This document shows positions 1 to 7,690 of a stretch of DNA of 44,423 nt, piece after piece (position 1 is the first letter of the stretch; every line of letters starts with the position of its first letter). The stretch is from Bacteroidota bacterium (GTDB taxonomy: Bacteria; Bacteroidota; Bacteroidia; Bacteroidales; P3), in the NCBI GenBank assembly GCA_017860255.1, contig JAFNAR010000021.1:1-44423 (forward strand), read 5' to 3'. The translations under genes and the position numbers were made by a program. Below the pieces are notes generated by a model that made no database searches, was not told the origin of the DNA, and worked only from the letters and a program-made list of their open reading frames with translations.

Positions 1-232
1 TACGGCAAATTTCCTCTTAATAATTGTCCAGTTGAACATAATTGTGTACGATTTACCTTTTATCATCGCGAGGTTTTTTGTTAAACATAATTGTGGATTA
101 TTTTGGAAAATTATTTTCCTCAATCTCACTATACAAAGATACTAAAAATATTTATATTGAGGATATTAAATAGTATTTATTTGCATTATTTTATAGTTAA
201 ATAATGTTAATATTGCATATTCAGAAAAAAGT
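1..232. other. Intergenic left end with a short direct repeat
   Basis: No convincing gene is seen here. Two near-identical 16-bp direct repeats (gttgaacataattgtg at 31-46 and gttaaacataattgtg at 80-95, 15 of 16 matching) lie 49 bp apart. The rest is AT-rich. The window edge prevents telling whether this belongs to a longer repeat or to the end of a gene further left. Confidence 0.5.
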
Positions 233-342
233 GAATCATAATTAAAAATATGTCCTTCATAATTGAAAATATGTCCATCATATTTCCAAATATGTCCTTT
301 ATATTTTTGTATATGTCCATCATATTTTTCATTATGATTGAC
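233..342 (-). repeat. 21-bp-phased tandem array, family A (copy 1)
   Basis: Four copies of the core atatgtcc start at 248, 269, 290 and 311, exactly 21 bp apart. Individual units form imperfect palindromes, for example ATATG-tccat-CATAT at 311-325. The array is bounded by inverted flanks, aatcataattaaaaata on the left and tatttttcattatgatt on the right. Read on the minus strand it is a close homologue of the array at 18898-19009, including the flanks. It lies downstream of the leftward gene block. Confidence 0.85.
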
Positions 343-348
343 TTTTTT

Positions 349-387
349 AATTAATGGTAATGATTAATGGTTAATGGTTAGTGATTG
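349..387 (-). repeat. TTAATGGT simple repeat, inverted partner of 3157-3250
   Basis: A run of ttaatggt/taatgatt words. Positions 358-378 are an exact inverted match to 3211-3231 on the other side of the five-gene block. Confidence 0.7.
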
Positions 388-408
388 CCTGACACAGATT
401 TTGTTTTT

Positions 409-485
409 AATTACCCCTAACCCCTAAAGGGGAACAGAGAAATCATAAGCCAAGTCCCCTTCAGGGGATTTAGGGGTGTAATTTA
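409..485. repeat. REP-like imperfect inverted repeat (CCCCTAA/AGGGG type)
   Basis: The left arm (409-434) reads aattacccctaacccctaaa and continues aggggaa. The right arm (454-485) is its approximate reverse complement, containing ccccttcaggggatttaggg. Each arm also holds a small CCCCT...AGGGG hairpin. Repeats of this composition are common between genes in Bacteroidota. It may also act as a terminator for the leftward gene block. Confidence 0.7.
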
Positions 486-523
486 GTATGAACAAATAGG
501 ATTCCCCTACATTATAAGTTAGA

Positions 524-748
524 CTATTTTATTGTATCATTAAATTGTGATTTTGTCAGGCTATCGTAAAGTATTCTCTGTTCTTTTGGCATGTTTTCAA
601 TGGCTTTTTCTATTTCTTTATTTGCTTTTTCATCCCCGTCAGTAAATACATTCTTATTTAAGTAATGTATTTCTCTTGCTATTTCTAAAAATAGAATAAT
701 AAAAATTGAAATAACAGCTATAACAATTATCTTAAATATCTTTTTCAT
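524..748 (-). CDS. Small membrane-anchored hypothetical protein (74 aa)
   Basis: Not recognised. The N-terminus has a single hydrophobic segment (about residues 5-23) preceded by two lysines, so this is either a membrane anchor or an uncleaved signal. The rest is short, charged and probably helical (EKANKEIEKAIENMPKEQR). It is the last gene of a leftward block of five, 12 bp after the 157-aa gene, so it is probably co-transcribed. Short length and lack of homology recall leave function open. Confidence 0.6.
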   Translation of the reverse strand: MKKIFKIIVIAVISIFIILFLEIAREIHYLNKNVFTDGDEKANKEIEKAIENMPKEQRILYDSLTKSQFNDTIK

Positions 749-760
749 AGTTATTTGTAT

Positions 761-1234
761 TTAATTGTTATTCTTAAAGTCAAATACAATCCAATTGGAA
801 TAAAATTTAAATAATTCCCCATCAATGGATGATTTATTAGCTTTTAATAGAAGTCTATATTTTTCCTTTTGATTCGTTTTTGCAGGTTTCTTATCGGAGT
901 AAATGACAATGTCAAATATGTCTTCTTCAGTTAATCTTGTTCTTATTCTTTTAATTTCTTTTGGTAATATGGAAATTACTAATGTACCTGAAAAATCAAC
1001 TGGTTTACTAAAAATATCTCTATTAAACTTTATTGTATCATTTTTATAATTAAGCATCTCTAAATAAACAGATGTATAAAAAGTGTCTGATGAAATGTTT
1101 TTTATTTCAAAATCAATGGTATCATTTTTATATTCAATTAAATTGATATTTAAATGTTCTTCTTTATTCTGAGAATATAAATTAGTAAACGTTGAACATA
1201 TAATTATTAAAAATAATATCTTTATTGTTCCCAT
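761..1234 (-). CDS. Exported hypothetical protein (157 aa)
   Basis: Not recognised. Residues 1-21 form a typical signal peptide (hydrophobic core ending in NLYSQ), so the product is predicted to be exported. The body is a predicted beta-rich domain with repeated pattern words such as YKNDTIDFEIKN and YKNDTIKFN, which would suit an immunoglobulin-like sandwich. It sits between the 307-aa and 74-aa genes on the same strand with short gaps (36 and 12 bp). No catalytic motif is visible. Confidence 0.65.
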   Translation of the reverse strand: MGTIKILFLIIICSTFTNLYSQNKEEHLNINLIEYKNDTIDFEIKNISSDTFYTSVYLEMLNYKNDTIKFNRDIFSKPVDFSGTLVISILPKEIKRIRTRLTEEDIFDIVIYSDKKPAKTNQKEKYRLLLKANKSSIDGELFKFYSNWIVFDFKNNN

Positions 1235-1270
1235 TTCTTTTTTCGTTTCTTTAATTTCTAATTTAACTAA

Positions 1271-2194
1271 TTAAATACAAGCCACAATTATATCTATCAA
1301 TTTATTTTTTATAAAAACATATTCTATCCAACAATAGTCCATTTCCAAATCAATTCTTCCTTCTTTACATAATGAATCAAAGTAATAAATTAGTTCAATT
1401 CTATTTTTAGTACTATCAACTTCAATTTTATTAGGTTTTCCAAAAACCTTTTGAAATTCTGCTAAAGTACATTTTTCTAAATTATATTCTTTAATTAATT
1501 TCTCTGACAGTTCAAGACTTCTCTTTTTCAAACAACCAACGCTATCTTCCAACCAATCATTGCGATTATATTTTTTAAGATCGGTATTAGGTTTATCATT
1601 AAAGCAAAAATGCCACCAATTGCTGATAGATTTACCAGTTCGTTGAAAAATATTATGAGTTTGTTTGTATTCTGCTTTATGTACCCAATACGCTTCTTTT
1701 AATTGTCTGCTTTTCCTTAATGCCTTTTGATGTTTATAAGAAAGTCCAACTACATGATTCATATCAATATCGTAAACATAAGTTCCTTTTTTCTTATCTA
1801 CATTTGCAATATAAAGAACTATTGTTGAAAACATTAAATCATAATCTAACTGTATTTTGTATTGTCTGTTAGTTATATTATTATTACCTTCTGTAAAATC
1901 TGAATATTCCAAATTCATTATTACTTTATTGTTTAATGGAGGATTTGATCCGAATTTTGAATATTCTTCCTTTTTTTCACATACTATTTCTCCAGTTTGA
2001 TAATAAAAGTCTATTTTCTGTGTTTGGTTTAAAGTGTCAGTATATTCAAAATATCCTCTAATAACATTACTTTGGGGAATTCTTGCATCAATAAATATAA
2101 CACAATTAATATTTTCATAACAATCTTTAGCACATTGAGAAAATACATTTGTGCTAAATAAAACACTTAATAGAACAAGTATAATTTTTTTCAT
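1271..2194 (-). CDS. Exported hypothetical protein (307 aa)
   Basis: Not recognised. A clear signal peptide covers residues 1-19 (ending NVFSQ), followed by a cysteine-containing mature N-terminus (CAKDCYENINC) that could form disulfides. The middle is charged. The C-terminal ~60 residues (TLAEFQKVFGKPNKIEVDS onward) resemble the small lipoprotein fold seen in SmpA/OmlA-type and secreted hypothetical proteins (a VFGKP turn followed by paired strands), but this is only a visual likeness. It is in a leftward block with neighbours 29 and 36 bp away. Confidence 0.65.
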   Translation of the reverse strand: MKKIILVLLSVLFSTNVFSQCAKDCYENINCVIFIDARIPQSNVIRGYFEYTDTLNQTQKIDFYYQTGEIVCEKKEEYSKFGSNPPLNNKVIMNLEYSDFTEGNNNITNRQYKIQLDYDLMFSTIVLYIANVDKKKGTYVYDIDMNHVVGLSYKHQKALRKSRQLKEAYWVHKAEYKQTHNIFQRTGKSISNWWHFCFNDKPNTDLKKYNRNDWLEDSVGCLKKRSLELSEKLIKEYNLEKCTLAEFQKVFGKPNKIEVDSTKNRIELIYYFDSLCKEGRIDLEMDYCWIEYVFIKNKLIDIIVACI

Positions 2195-2223
2195 AGTTGA
2201 TTTTATATATCTGAAAATATTGT

Positions 2224-2649
2224 TTAATCATCAATTTCATTATAATTAGAGACTATTACAGTCCTGATTTTTTTCCTCCAAACCCATATTATTAAGCCTA
2301 ATTTATCAAAATCATAAACCATTTGATTTTGTCCTCTATCATTTACCAAAAGATATATACTTTCCTTTTTGTCAGGTTCTTGATTGGAAATTGATAAAAA
2401 ATCATCAAAATTCATATTTATTAAATTTTTATTTTTCCAAATGCATTCTTTTGTACACCTTATTGAATTAATTTTATTGTTCTCAACCCATAATGTAATT
2501 CCTGAATCATCAAACTGATAACTATCGTAAGGTATTTCATCTTCATTGTGATGTGTTATTCTATATGTAAGATTTATGTATTTCTTTATGTTATCCCCAA
2601 TATGAAATATACCAATAGATTTATTGGGAATCAAAATTGCTTCATTCAT
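2224..2649 (-). CDS. Hypothetical cytoplasmic protein (141 aa)
   Basis: Not recognised. No signal peptide or membrane segment is seen. The protein starts with a predicted beta region (ILIPNKSIGIFHIGDNIKKY) and alternates short strands with acidic turns. Its compact, acidic, single-domain character beside exported proteins is reminiscent of the small immunity-type genes common in Bacteroidota accessory blocks, but nothing in the sequence proves that. It precedes the 307-aa gene by 29 bp. Confidence 0.6.
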   Translation of the reverse strand: MNEAILIPNKSIGIFHIGDNIKKYINLTYRITHHNEDEIPYDSYQFDDSGITLWVENNKINSIRCTKECIWKNKNLINMNFDDFLSISNQEPDKKESIYLLVNDRGQNQMVYDFDKLGLIIWVWRKKIRTVIVSNYNEIDD

Positions 2650-2723
2650 AAGTTTATCATTCTGTTGTATATGAATATAATTATCACAAGACTAAATTAT
2701 TAAATAATTGATCATTAAGCATT

Positions 2724-3035
2724 TTATTTGTGTTTATAAGTGTGAAAATCTCCAAATCTCAATTCATCATATTGTACTACTTCTTCAGCTAAACTAATAA
2801 GTTCATTTCCTAAATTAAAATTTTTATTTCTTTCACTAAAAAGCTCTATCTCTGCAATTTCAACAAAATCTAACTCTAATTCGTCAATAGATATTTTTAC
2901 CTTTTCAATAAATTCATCTCTATTTTTAGCTAAAGCCAAAACATTTACAAAAGCTCCTAATGAATTACCTAATACCCCCTTCCTTGATCGAGTTGAAACT
3001 TCCAATAATCCAATCCAAACGTTTTCTTTATTCAT
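2724..3035 (-). CDS. Hypothetical small protein (103 aa), first gene of the leftward block
   Basis: Not recognised. The open frame extends back to 3098, but I place the start at the ATG ending at 3035 (MNKENVWIGLLEVST...). A perfect TAnnTTTG -7 element (TAAATTTG, 3076 to 3069 on the minus strand) lies inside the longer frame, and the extra 21 residues look non-conserved. The product has a mixed alpha/beta pattern with a long acidic helix (NRDEFIEKVKISIDELELDFVEI) and no export signal. It heads the five-gene leftward block. Confidence 0.6.
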   Translation of the reverse strand: MNKENVWIGLLEVSTRSRKGVLGNSLGAFVNVLALAKNRDEFIEKVKISIDELELDFVEIAEIELFSERNKNFNLGNELISLAEEVVQYDELRFGDFHTYKHK

Positions 3036-3068
3036 GATTTTGATAATGAATGTATTTATTTTCCACTC

Positions 3069-3076
3069 CAAATTTA
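3069..3076 (-). promoter_or_regulatory. Candidate -7 promoter element TAAATTTG
   Basis: It matches the Bacteroidota -7 consensus TAnnTTTG and lies 33 bp upstream of the chosen start at 3035. Confidence 0.45.
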
Positions 3077-3156
3077 GAAATATTTTTTTAATCTGCAATA
3101 ACTTATATTTTTATTTTTTGGGAAGTGCAGTTTTGTTGTTGTAATTTAAAAGTTAA

Positions 3157-3250
3157 AATTAATCGTTAACCATTAACCCCTAACCCCTAACCATTAATCA
3201 CCAATCATTTACCATTAACCATTAATCATTAACCCCTAACCATTAATTTT
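3157..3250 (+). repeat. ACCATTAA/CCCCTAA simple-repeat tract
   Basis: Irregular tandem words aaccattaa, aatcatt and aacccctaa fill about 90 bp between the leftward gene block and the sulP promoter. Positions 3211-3231 are an exact inverted match to 358-378, so the two tracts bracket the five hypothetical genes. Confidence 0.75.
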
Positions 3251-3255
3251 TTTAC

Positions 3256-3263
3256 TATCTTTG
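3256..3263 (+). promoter_or_regulatory. Candidate -7 promoter element TATCTTTG for the transporter operon
   Basis: A perfect TAnnTTTG match (followed by C, as often seen) 36 bp before the sulP start codon. No clear -33 TTG is visible because the region upstream is the simple-repeat tract. Confidence 0.6.
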
Positions 3264-3298
3264 CACCGAATTTAAAAACTTTTTATTTTAGTAACGTA

Positions 3299-5008
3299 AT
3301 GATTAAGCTTAATCTAACTGATGTTTTTCAACCTAAACTTTTTAAAATAATAAAGCAAAGGGCCTATTCTAAGGAATTATTTATTCAAGATTTTATTGCT
3401 GGTATTATTATTGGTATCGTGGCCATTCCTTTGGCTATTGCCTTTGGTATTGCTTCAGGGGTTTCTCCTCAGCAAGGTTTGATAACTGCCATTATTGGTG
3501 GGTTTTTGGTGAGTTTTCTTGGTGGCTCTCATGTGCAGATTGGAGGTCCTACTGGAGCTTTCATTGTTATTATTGCTGGCATTATTGCTGAGTTTGGTTT
3601 CACTGGGTTAATTATTGCCACTGTTTTGGCTGGTATTATGCTTATTTTGATGGGACTTTTGAAATTGGGAGATGTTATTAAGTTTATGCCTTTCCCTATC
3701 ATTGTGGGTTTCACTTCTGGTATTGCTGTAACCATTTTCTCCACTCAGATTAAGGATTTCTTTGGTCTTACTGCTGTGGGTGGTGGTGAACTTAGTGTGC
3801 CTTCTGAATTTTTGAGCAAGTGGGCTGTGTATTTTGAAAATTTATCTACCATAAATCCTTGGGCTACTTTGCTGGCTGTTTTGACTATTGTTATTATTAT
3901 TGTCTGGCAAAAGTTCATTAAGAAAATTCCTGGCAGTATTGTTGCCATTATTGTTTGTACTTTGATTGGTATGTTGTTGAAGAATCAGTTTGGTTTGGAT
4001 ATTGAAACTATTGGAAGTAAGTATCCTGAACTTTCTGGTGGTTCTCCTCTTCCTAAGCCTGTTACTCCAAATATTGACATGCATGCTGTCCGTTTGTTGA
4101 TTTCTCCTGCTTTCACCATTGCAATGCTTTGTGCTATTGAGAGTTTGCTTTCGGCTATGGTGGCTGACGGTGCAACTGGTAAGAAACATCATTCCAACAC
4201 TGAGCTTATTGGTCAGGGTGTGGCTAATTTGGTTGTTCCTTTCTTTGGTGGTATTCCTGTTACTGGAGCTATTGCAAGAACTATGACTAACATTAATAAT
4301 GGTGGAAAAACTCCAGTGTCTGGTATTGTTCATGCTGTTTTCTTATTGCTTATTTATCTTTTCTTGATGCCATTGGCTGCTTATATTCCTTTTGCTTGTT
4401 TGGCAGGTATTTTGGTTGTGGTGGCTTATAATATGAGTGAGTGGAGAAACTTTAAGGCTTTGCTTAAAAACCCTTTTACTGATGTTATTGTGCTTTTGGT
4501 TACTTTCTTTTTGACTGTTATATTTGACTTGACAATTGCTATTGAAATTGGTCTTTTGATTGCTGCCATTTCATTTATTAAGCGTGTTATGGAAACTTCT
4601 CAAATCAAGGTTATTGAAACTGAAGTTGCAAGAACTGAAAACCCTGAAGACAGTGATATTGAATATACTAAACTGAATAAGAATTTGGAAGTTTATGAAA
4701 TTGATGGACCTTTCTTCTTTGGTATTGCTAACAAGTTTGATGAAATTAACTACGAAATTAAGCAAAAACCTAAGGTGAGAATTATCAGAATGAGAAAAGT
4801 TCCTTTCATTGATTCAACTGGTATTAAGAATTTGGGTAATTTGTGCAATCGTTCCAAGAAGGAAAAGATTCAAGTTATTCTTTCTGGTGTTACTCCTGAG
4901 GTGTATGCTACTTTGGAAAAGAGTGGTTTTGTGGATAAGCTTGGCAGAGAGTTTATTTTCGACCATATCACTAAGGCTATGGATAAGGCTAACGAGTTGC
5001 TTAAATAA
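3299..5008 (+). CDS. SulP family anion permease with C-terminal STAS domain
   Basis: A 569-aa inner membrane protein of the SLC26/SulP family. These proteins carry sulfate, bicarbonate or other anions, commonly with H+ or Na+. About ten to fourteen hydrophobic segments fill residues 30-430. The family motif region GGSHVQIGGPTGAF is at 75-88. A STAS domain occupies roughly 460-565, with its conserved DSTG turn at 505-508. Length is normal for the family. The substrate cannot be told from sequence; sulfate or bicarbonate are the usual options. It is followed 30 bp later by an ABC permease gene, so the two may share the promoter at 3256. Confidence 0.93.
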   Translation: MIKLNLTDVFQPKLFKIIKQRAYSKELFIQDFIAGIIIGIVAIPLAIAFGIASGVSPQQGLITAIIGGFLVSFLGGSHVQIGGPTGAFIVIIAGIIAEFGFTGLIIATVLAGIMLILMGLLKLGDVIKFMPFPIIVGFTSGIAVTIFSTQIKDFFGLTAVGGGELSVPSEFLSKWAVYFENLSTINPWATLLAVLTIVIIIVWQKFIKKIPGSIVAIIVCTLIGMLLKNQFGLDIETIGSKYPELSGGSPLPKPVTPNIDMHAVRLLISPAFTIAMLCAIESLLSAMVADGATGKKHHSNTELIGQGVANLVVPFFGGIPVTGAIARTMTNINNGGKTPVSGIVHAVFLLLIYLFLMPLAAYIPFACLAGILVVVAYNMSEWRNFKALLKNPFTDVIVLLVTFFLTVIFDLTIAIEIGLLIAAISFIKRVMETSQIKVIETEVARTENPEDSDIEYTKLNKNLEVYEIDGPFFFGIANKFDEINYEIKQKPKVRIIRMRKVPFIDSTGIKNLGNLCNRSKKEKIQVILSGVTPEVYATLEKSGFVDKLGREFIFDHITKAMDKANELLK

Positions 5009-5038
5009 TATATATAAAAAACAAATAATCACTTGTTG

Positions 5039-5998
5039 ATGAAAGACTTGATATGGTATTTTGTTTTGACTCTGATTGTTTTGGGACTTGTTGTTCTGGG
5101 ACTTTTCTGGGGAAGTGTGGATGTTAGCTCTTTGGATGAAAATTCAATTTACATTATAAAAAACATTCGCCTTCCAAGGGTCATTATGAGTCTTTTGTGT
5201 GGAGCTGGATTGGCTGTTTGTGGTTCTGCCTATCAGTCCATTTTCCAAAATCCTCTCTCCGATCCTTATATTTTGGGTGTGTCCTCTGGAGCTTCTCTTG
5301 GGGCTGCTGTTGCCATTATTTTGGGGTTAGAGTCTTTCTTCTTCGGCATTGGTGGTTTTGCTTTTCTGTTTGCTTTGGCAACGGTTTGGATTATTATTAA
5401 AATTGCTTCCGTTGGCAATCGACTTCATACTACCACTTTGCTTTTGGCTGGTATCAGCATTAACTTTTTGATTGCTGCCCTTATTGCCATTCTTATGGTT
5501 TTGAACAGCGAGAACATGGATAAGATTATTTTCTGGACTATGGGCTCAATGAGTGCCACTAAGTTTTCGGATTTGTGGATTGTGTTTGTGTTTGTTTTGA
5601 TTGGCATTATTGCCATAAGACTTTACGCAAGGGAGCTCAACGCCATTTTGACTGGAAACGAAAGTGCAAGGAGTTTGGGTGTTAATGTGGAAAGAACTAA
5701 AAAGGTTATTTTGCTTTTCTCCACTCTTATGATTGGTATTATTGTGGCTAAGAGTGGTGTTATTGGATTTGTTGGACTTATTGTTCCTCACATTGTTAGA
5801 ATATTGGTTGGGTCTGATAACAGAAGAATTATTCCTTTTTCAATTTTTGGAGGTATGATATTCATGCTTCTGGCAGATATTCTTTCAAGGGTTTTGATTG
5901 CTCCAAGCGAATTGCCTGTGGGTAGCATAACTGCTTTGATTGGTTCTCCTTTCTTTATCTATCTTCTTTATAATGCTAAGAAACAACTTAACCCTTAA
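5039..5998 (+). CDS. FecCD/BtuC-family ABC transporter permease
   Basis: A 319-aa integral membrane permease for import of iron-siderophore, heme or cobalamin. Family motifs are clear: IRLPRVIMSLLCGAGLAVCGSAYQSIFQNPLSDPYILGVSSGASLGA near the N-terminus, and GVIGFVGLIVPHIVR plus a LPVGSITALIGSPFFIYLL end. About ten transmembrane segments are expected. Two TTG codons precede the ATG at 5039 in frame; I prefer the ATG. The ATPase gene begins 7 bp downstream and the binding protein follows, giving a complete importer. Confidence 0.93.
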   Translation: MKDLIWYFVLTLIVLGLVVLGLFWGSVDVSSLDENSIYIIKNIRLPRVIMSLLCGAGLAVCGSAYQSIFQNPLSDPYILGVSSGASLGAAVAIILGLESFFFGIGGFAFLFALATVWIIIKIASVGNRLHTTTLLLAGISINFLIAALIAILMVLNSENMDKIIFWTMGSMSATKFSDLWIVFVFVLIGIIAIRLYARELNAILTGNESARSLGVNVERTKKVILLFSTLMIGIIVAKSGVIGFVGLIVPHIVRILVGSDNRRIIPFSIFGGMIFMLLADILSRVLIAPSELPVGSITALIGSPFFIYLLYNAKKQLNP

Positions 5999-6004
5999 GA
6001 TATT

Positions 6005-6778
6005 ATGGAAGAAAAAGATGTGATTTTAGAGGTTAAGAATATCTCCTATTTTGTAAGGGAAAAGAAGATTATTGAGGATATTAGTTTTTCACTTAAAAGA
6101 GGTGGTTTCTATTGTGTTATAGGCACCAATGGTAGTGGGAAAACTACTTTACTGAAGTCTATTACAAATAATGTTGAGCTAAATGCTGGTGATGTTAAGG
6201 TTAATGGAAAACCTATAAAGAAATACTATCCTAAACAACTGGCTAAGGAGCTTTCCATTGTTTGGCAACATAATGAGTTTCTGTTCGATTTTTCTGCTTT
6301 TCAAGTTGTAATGATGGGACGAATGCCCTATCAAAAACTTCTACAAGCTGACTCCGAAAAGGACTTGAAAATTGTTCAAGAGGCTATGGAAAAGACCAAT
6401 ACATGGCACTTAAGAAACAGATCAATTAAACAGCTTAGCGGTGGTGAGTTGCAACGCATTATGATTGCAAGAGCTTTGGCTCAGGAAAGCCCTTTAATGC
6501 TGTTGGATGAACCTATTTCGTCTTTGGATATCAGACATCAATTTGATGTTATGGAGCTTTTAAGAAAGATTAATCGTGAGAATGGAACAACAATTTTCAT
6601 TATTCTTCATAACCTTTCTCTTGCGTTGAAATATAGTGATGAAATTATAACCCTGAAGGATGGTCATCTGGTGCATTTTGGCAAGACAAGAGATATAATT
6701 AACAAGGAGAATATTCAAAATCTCTTTAATGTTGATGCTGAGATTATTGACAAGGATAATATAATAATCAATAAATAA
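6005..6778 (+). CDS. ABC transporter ATP-binding protein (FecE/BtuD type)
   Basis: A 257-aa cytoplasmic ATPase that powers the adjacent permease. It has Walker A GTNGSGKT at 40-47, Q-loop Gln88, signature LSGGELQ at 144-150, Walker B LMLLDEP at 164-170 and switch histidine 202 (IILHN). This arrangement is standard for iron-siderophore/cobalamin importers. It sits 7 bp after the permease and about 18 bp before the lipoprotein binding-protein gene, so the three are one transcription unit. Confidence 0.94.
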   Translation: MEEKDVILEVKNISYFVREKKIIEDISFSLKRGGFYCVIGTNGSGKTTLLKSITNNVELNAGDVKVNGKPIKKYYPKQLAKELSIVWQHNEFLFDFSAFQVVMMGRMPYQKLLQADSEKDLKIVQEAMEKTNTWHLRNRSIKQLSGGELQRIMIARALAQESPLMLLDEPISSLDIRHQFDVMELLRKINRENGTTIFIILHNLSLALKYSDEIITLKDGHLVHFGKTRDIINKENIQNLFNVDAEIIDKDNIIINK

Positions 6779-6796
6779 ACTTTTTCATTTTTGACT

Positions 6797-7690
6797 ATGC
6801 AAATTAATCTTAAATACTTTGGCTTTGTTTCTCTCCTGCTCCCCTTCCTTTTCTTCTCCTGCAACAAGACTCAAGACACTAAGCCTAATTGTGTTATCTC
6901 ACAAAAGAATCCCTTAAAGAAAACTCCAGTGAAGGTGGTTTCTGTTTCTCCTGCGGTTACGGAAATTCTTTTTGCTTTGGATTGTGGTGACAGATTGATT
7001 GGGAGAACAGATTTTTGCAATTATCCTCCTGAGGCTAAAAACATTAAATCAATTGGAGGAATAAATAATACCAATTTGGAAGAGGTAATTAAACTTAAAC
7101 CCGATTTGGTTATAACCTCATCAATTTTCACTAAAAAGATGTTTCAAACAATTGAAGATGCTGGCATACCAATTATCTCTTTCAGGGAGACAAACACCAT
7201 TGAAGGCTTGTATGAAACAATTGAAATGCTAGGTGAAGTGATGGATAAGGAAACTAAAGCTAAAAACTTAATTGACAGTTTTAAAGAGGATTTAAAAAAT
7301 GTGAAGATTAAGCGTGACAGTGTTCAAAAATTAAGAAAAACTACCACCTTACCTAAGGTTTATTATGTTGTTGGTTTTGGACAAATGGGCGACTTTTCAG
7401 CTGGGAAAAATACTTTTATTAATGAAATTATTACCCTTGCTCAGGGAGATAATATTGCAAAGGAAAGTCTTAACTGGTCATTTTCCAAGGAAGAGATTTT
7501 TGCAAATCAACCTGACTATATTTTCATAAGAAAAGAGGATTCTGCTCAATTTGTAAAAACTCACCCCTACACTCAACTGAAAGCTGTTAAAGAAAACAAA
7601 GTGTTTGGGATTGAAAGTAACCTTATGGATATTCTTTCACCAAGAACAATTAAGGCTATTGAATTTATTTCTGAGAAGATTTCTGATTAA
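6797..7690 (+). CDS. Helical-backbone metal-receptor substrate-binding lipoprotein (BtuF/FecB-like)
   Basis: A 297-aa lipoprotein that delivers substrate to the adjacent ABC importer. A TTG at 6791 precedes the ATG; starting at 6797 gives a good lipoprotein signal ending FLFFSC with Cys22. The class III binding-protein fold is indicated by VVSVSPAVTEILFALDCGDR, a YPPEAK turn, the segment SIGGINNTNLEEVIKLKPDL, and PDYIFI in the C-lobe. The N-lobe resembles BtuF, so cobalamin is a plausible ligand, but iron-siderophore is equally possible from sequence alone. The last 26 bp overlap the convergent gene at 7665-8471. Confidence 0.88.
   Translation: MQINLKYFGFVSLLLPFLFFSCNKTQDTKPNCVISQKNPLKKTPVKVVSVSPAVTEILFALDCGDRLIGRTDFCNYPPEAKNIKSIGGINNTNLEEVIKLKPDLVITSSIFTKKMFQTIEDAGIPIISFRETNTIEGLYETIEMLGEVMDKETKAKNLIDSFKEDLKNVKIKRDSVQKLRKTTTLPKVYYVVGFGQMGDFSAGKNTFINEIITLAQGDNIAKESLNWSFSKEEIFANQPDYIFIRKEDSAQFVKTHPYTQLKAVKENKVFGIESNLMDILSPRTIKAIEFISEKISD

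Noticed and set aside
233..342. Phased arrays as CRISPR
   Set aside because: Units are only ~8-15 bp with ~6-11 bp linkers, far below CRISPR repeat/spacer lengths, and there are no cas genes.
3157..3250. CCCCTAA words as a telomere-like end
   Set aside because: The repeats are irregular, internal and mixed with ACCATTAA words, and coding sequence continues on both sides.
3529..4333. Several open frames on the minus strand inside the SulP gene
   Set aside because: They are antisense to a clear transporter gene, low in complexity (runs of N, T and S) and lack recognisable domains. They are by-products of the codon bias of the real gene.
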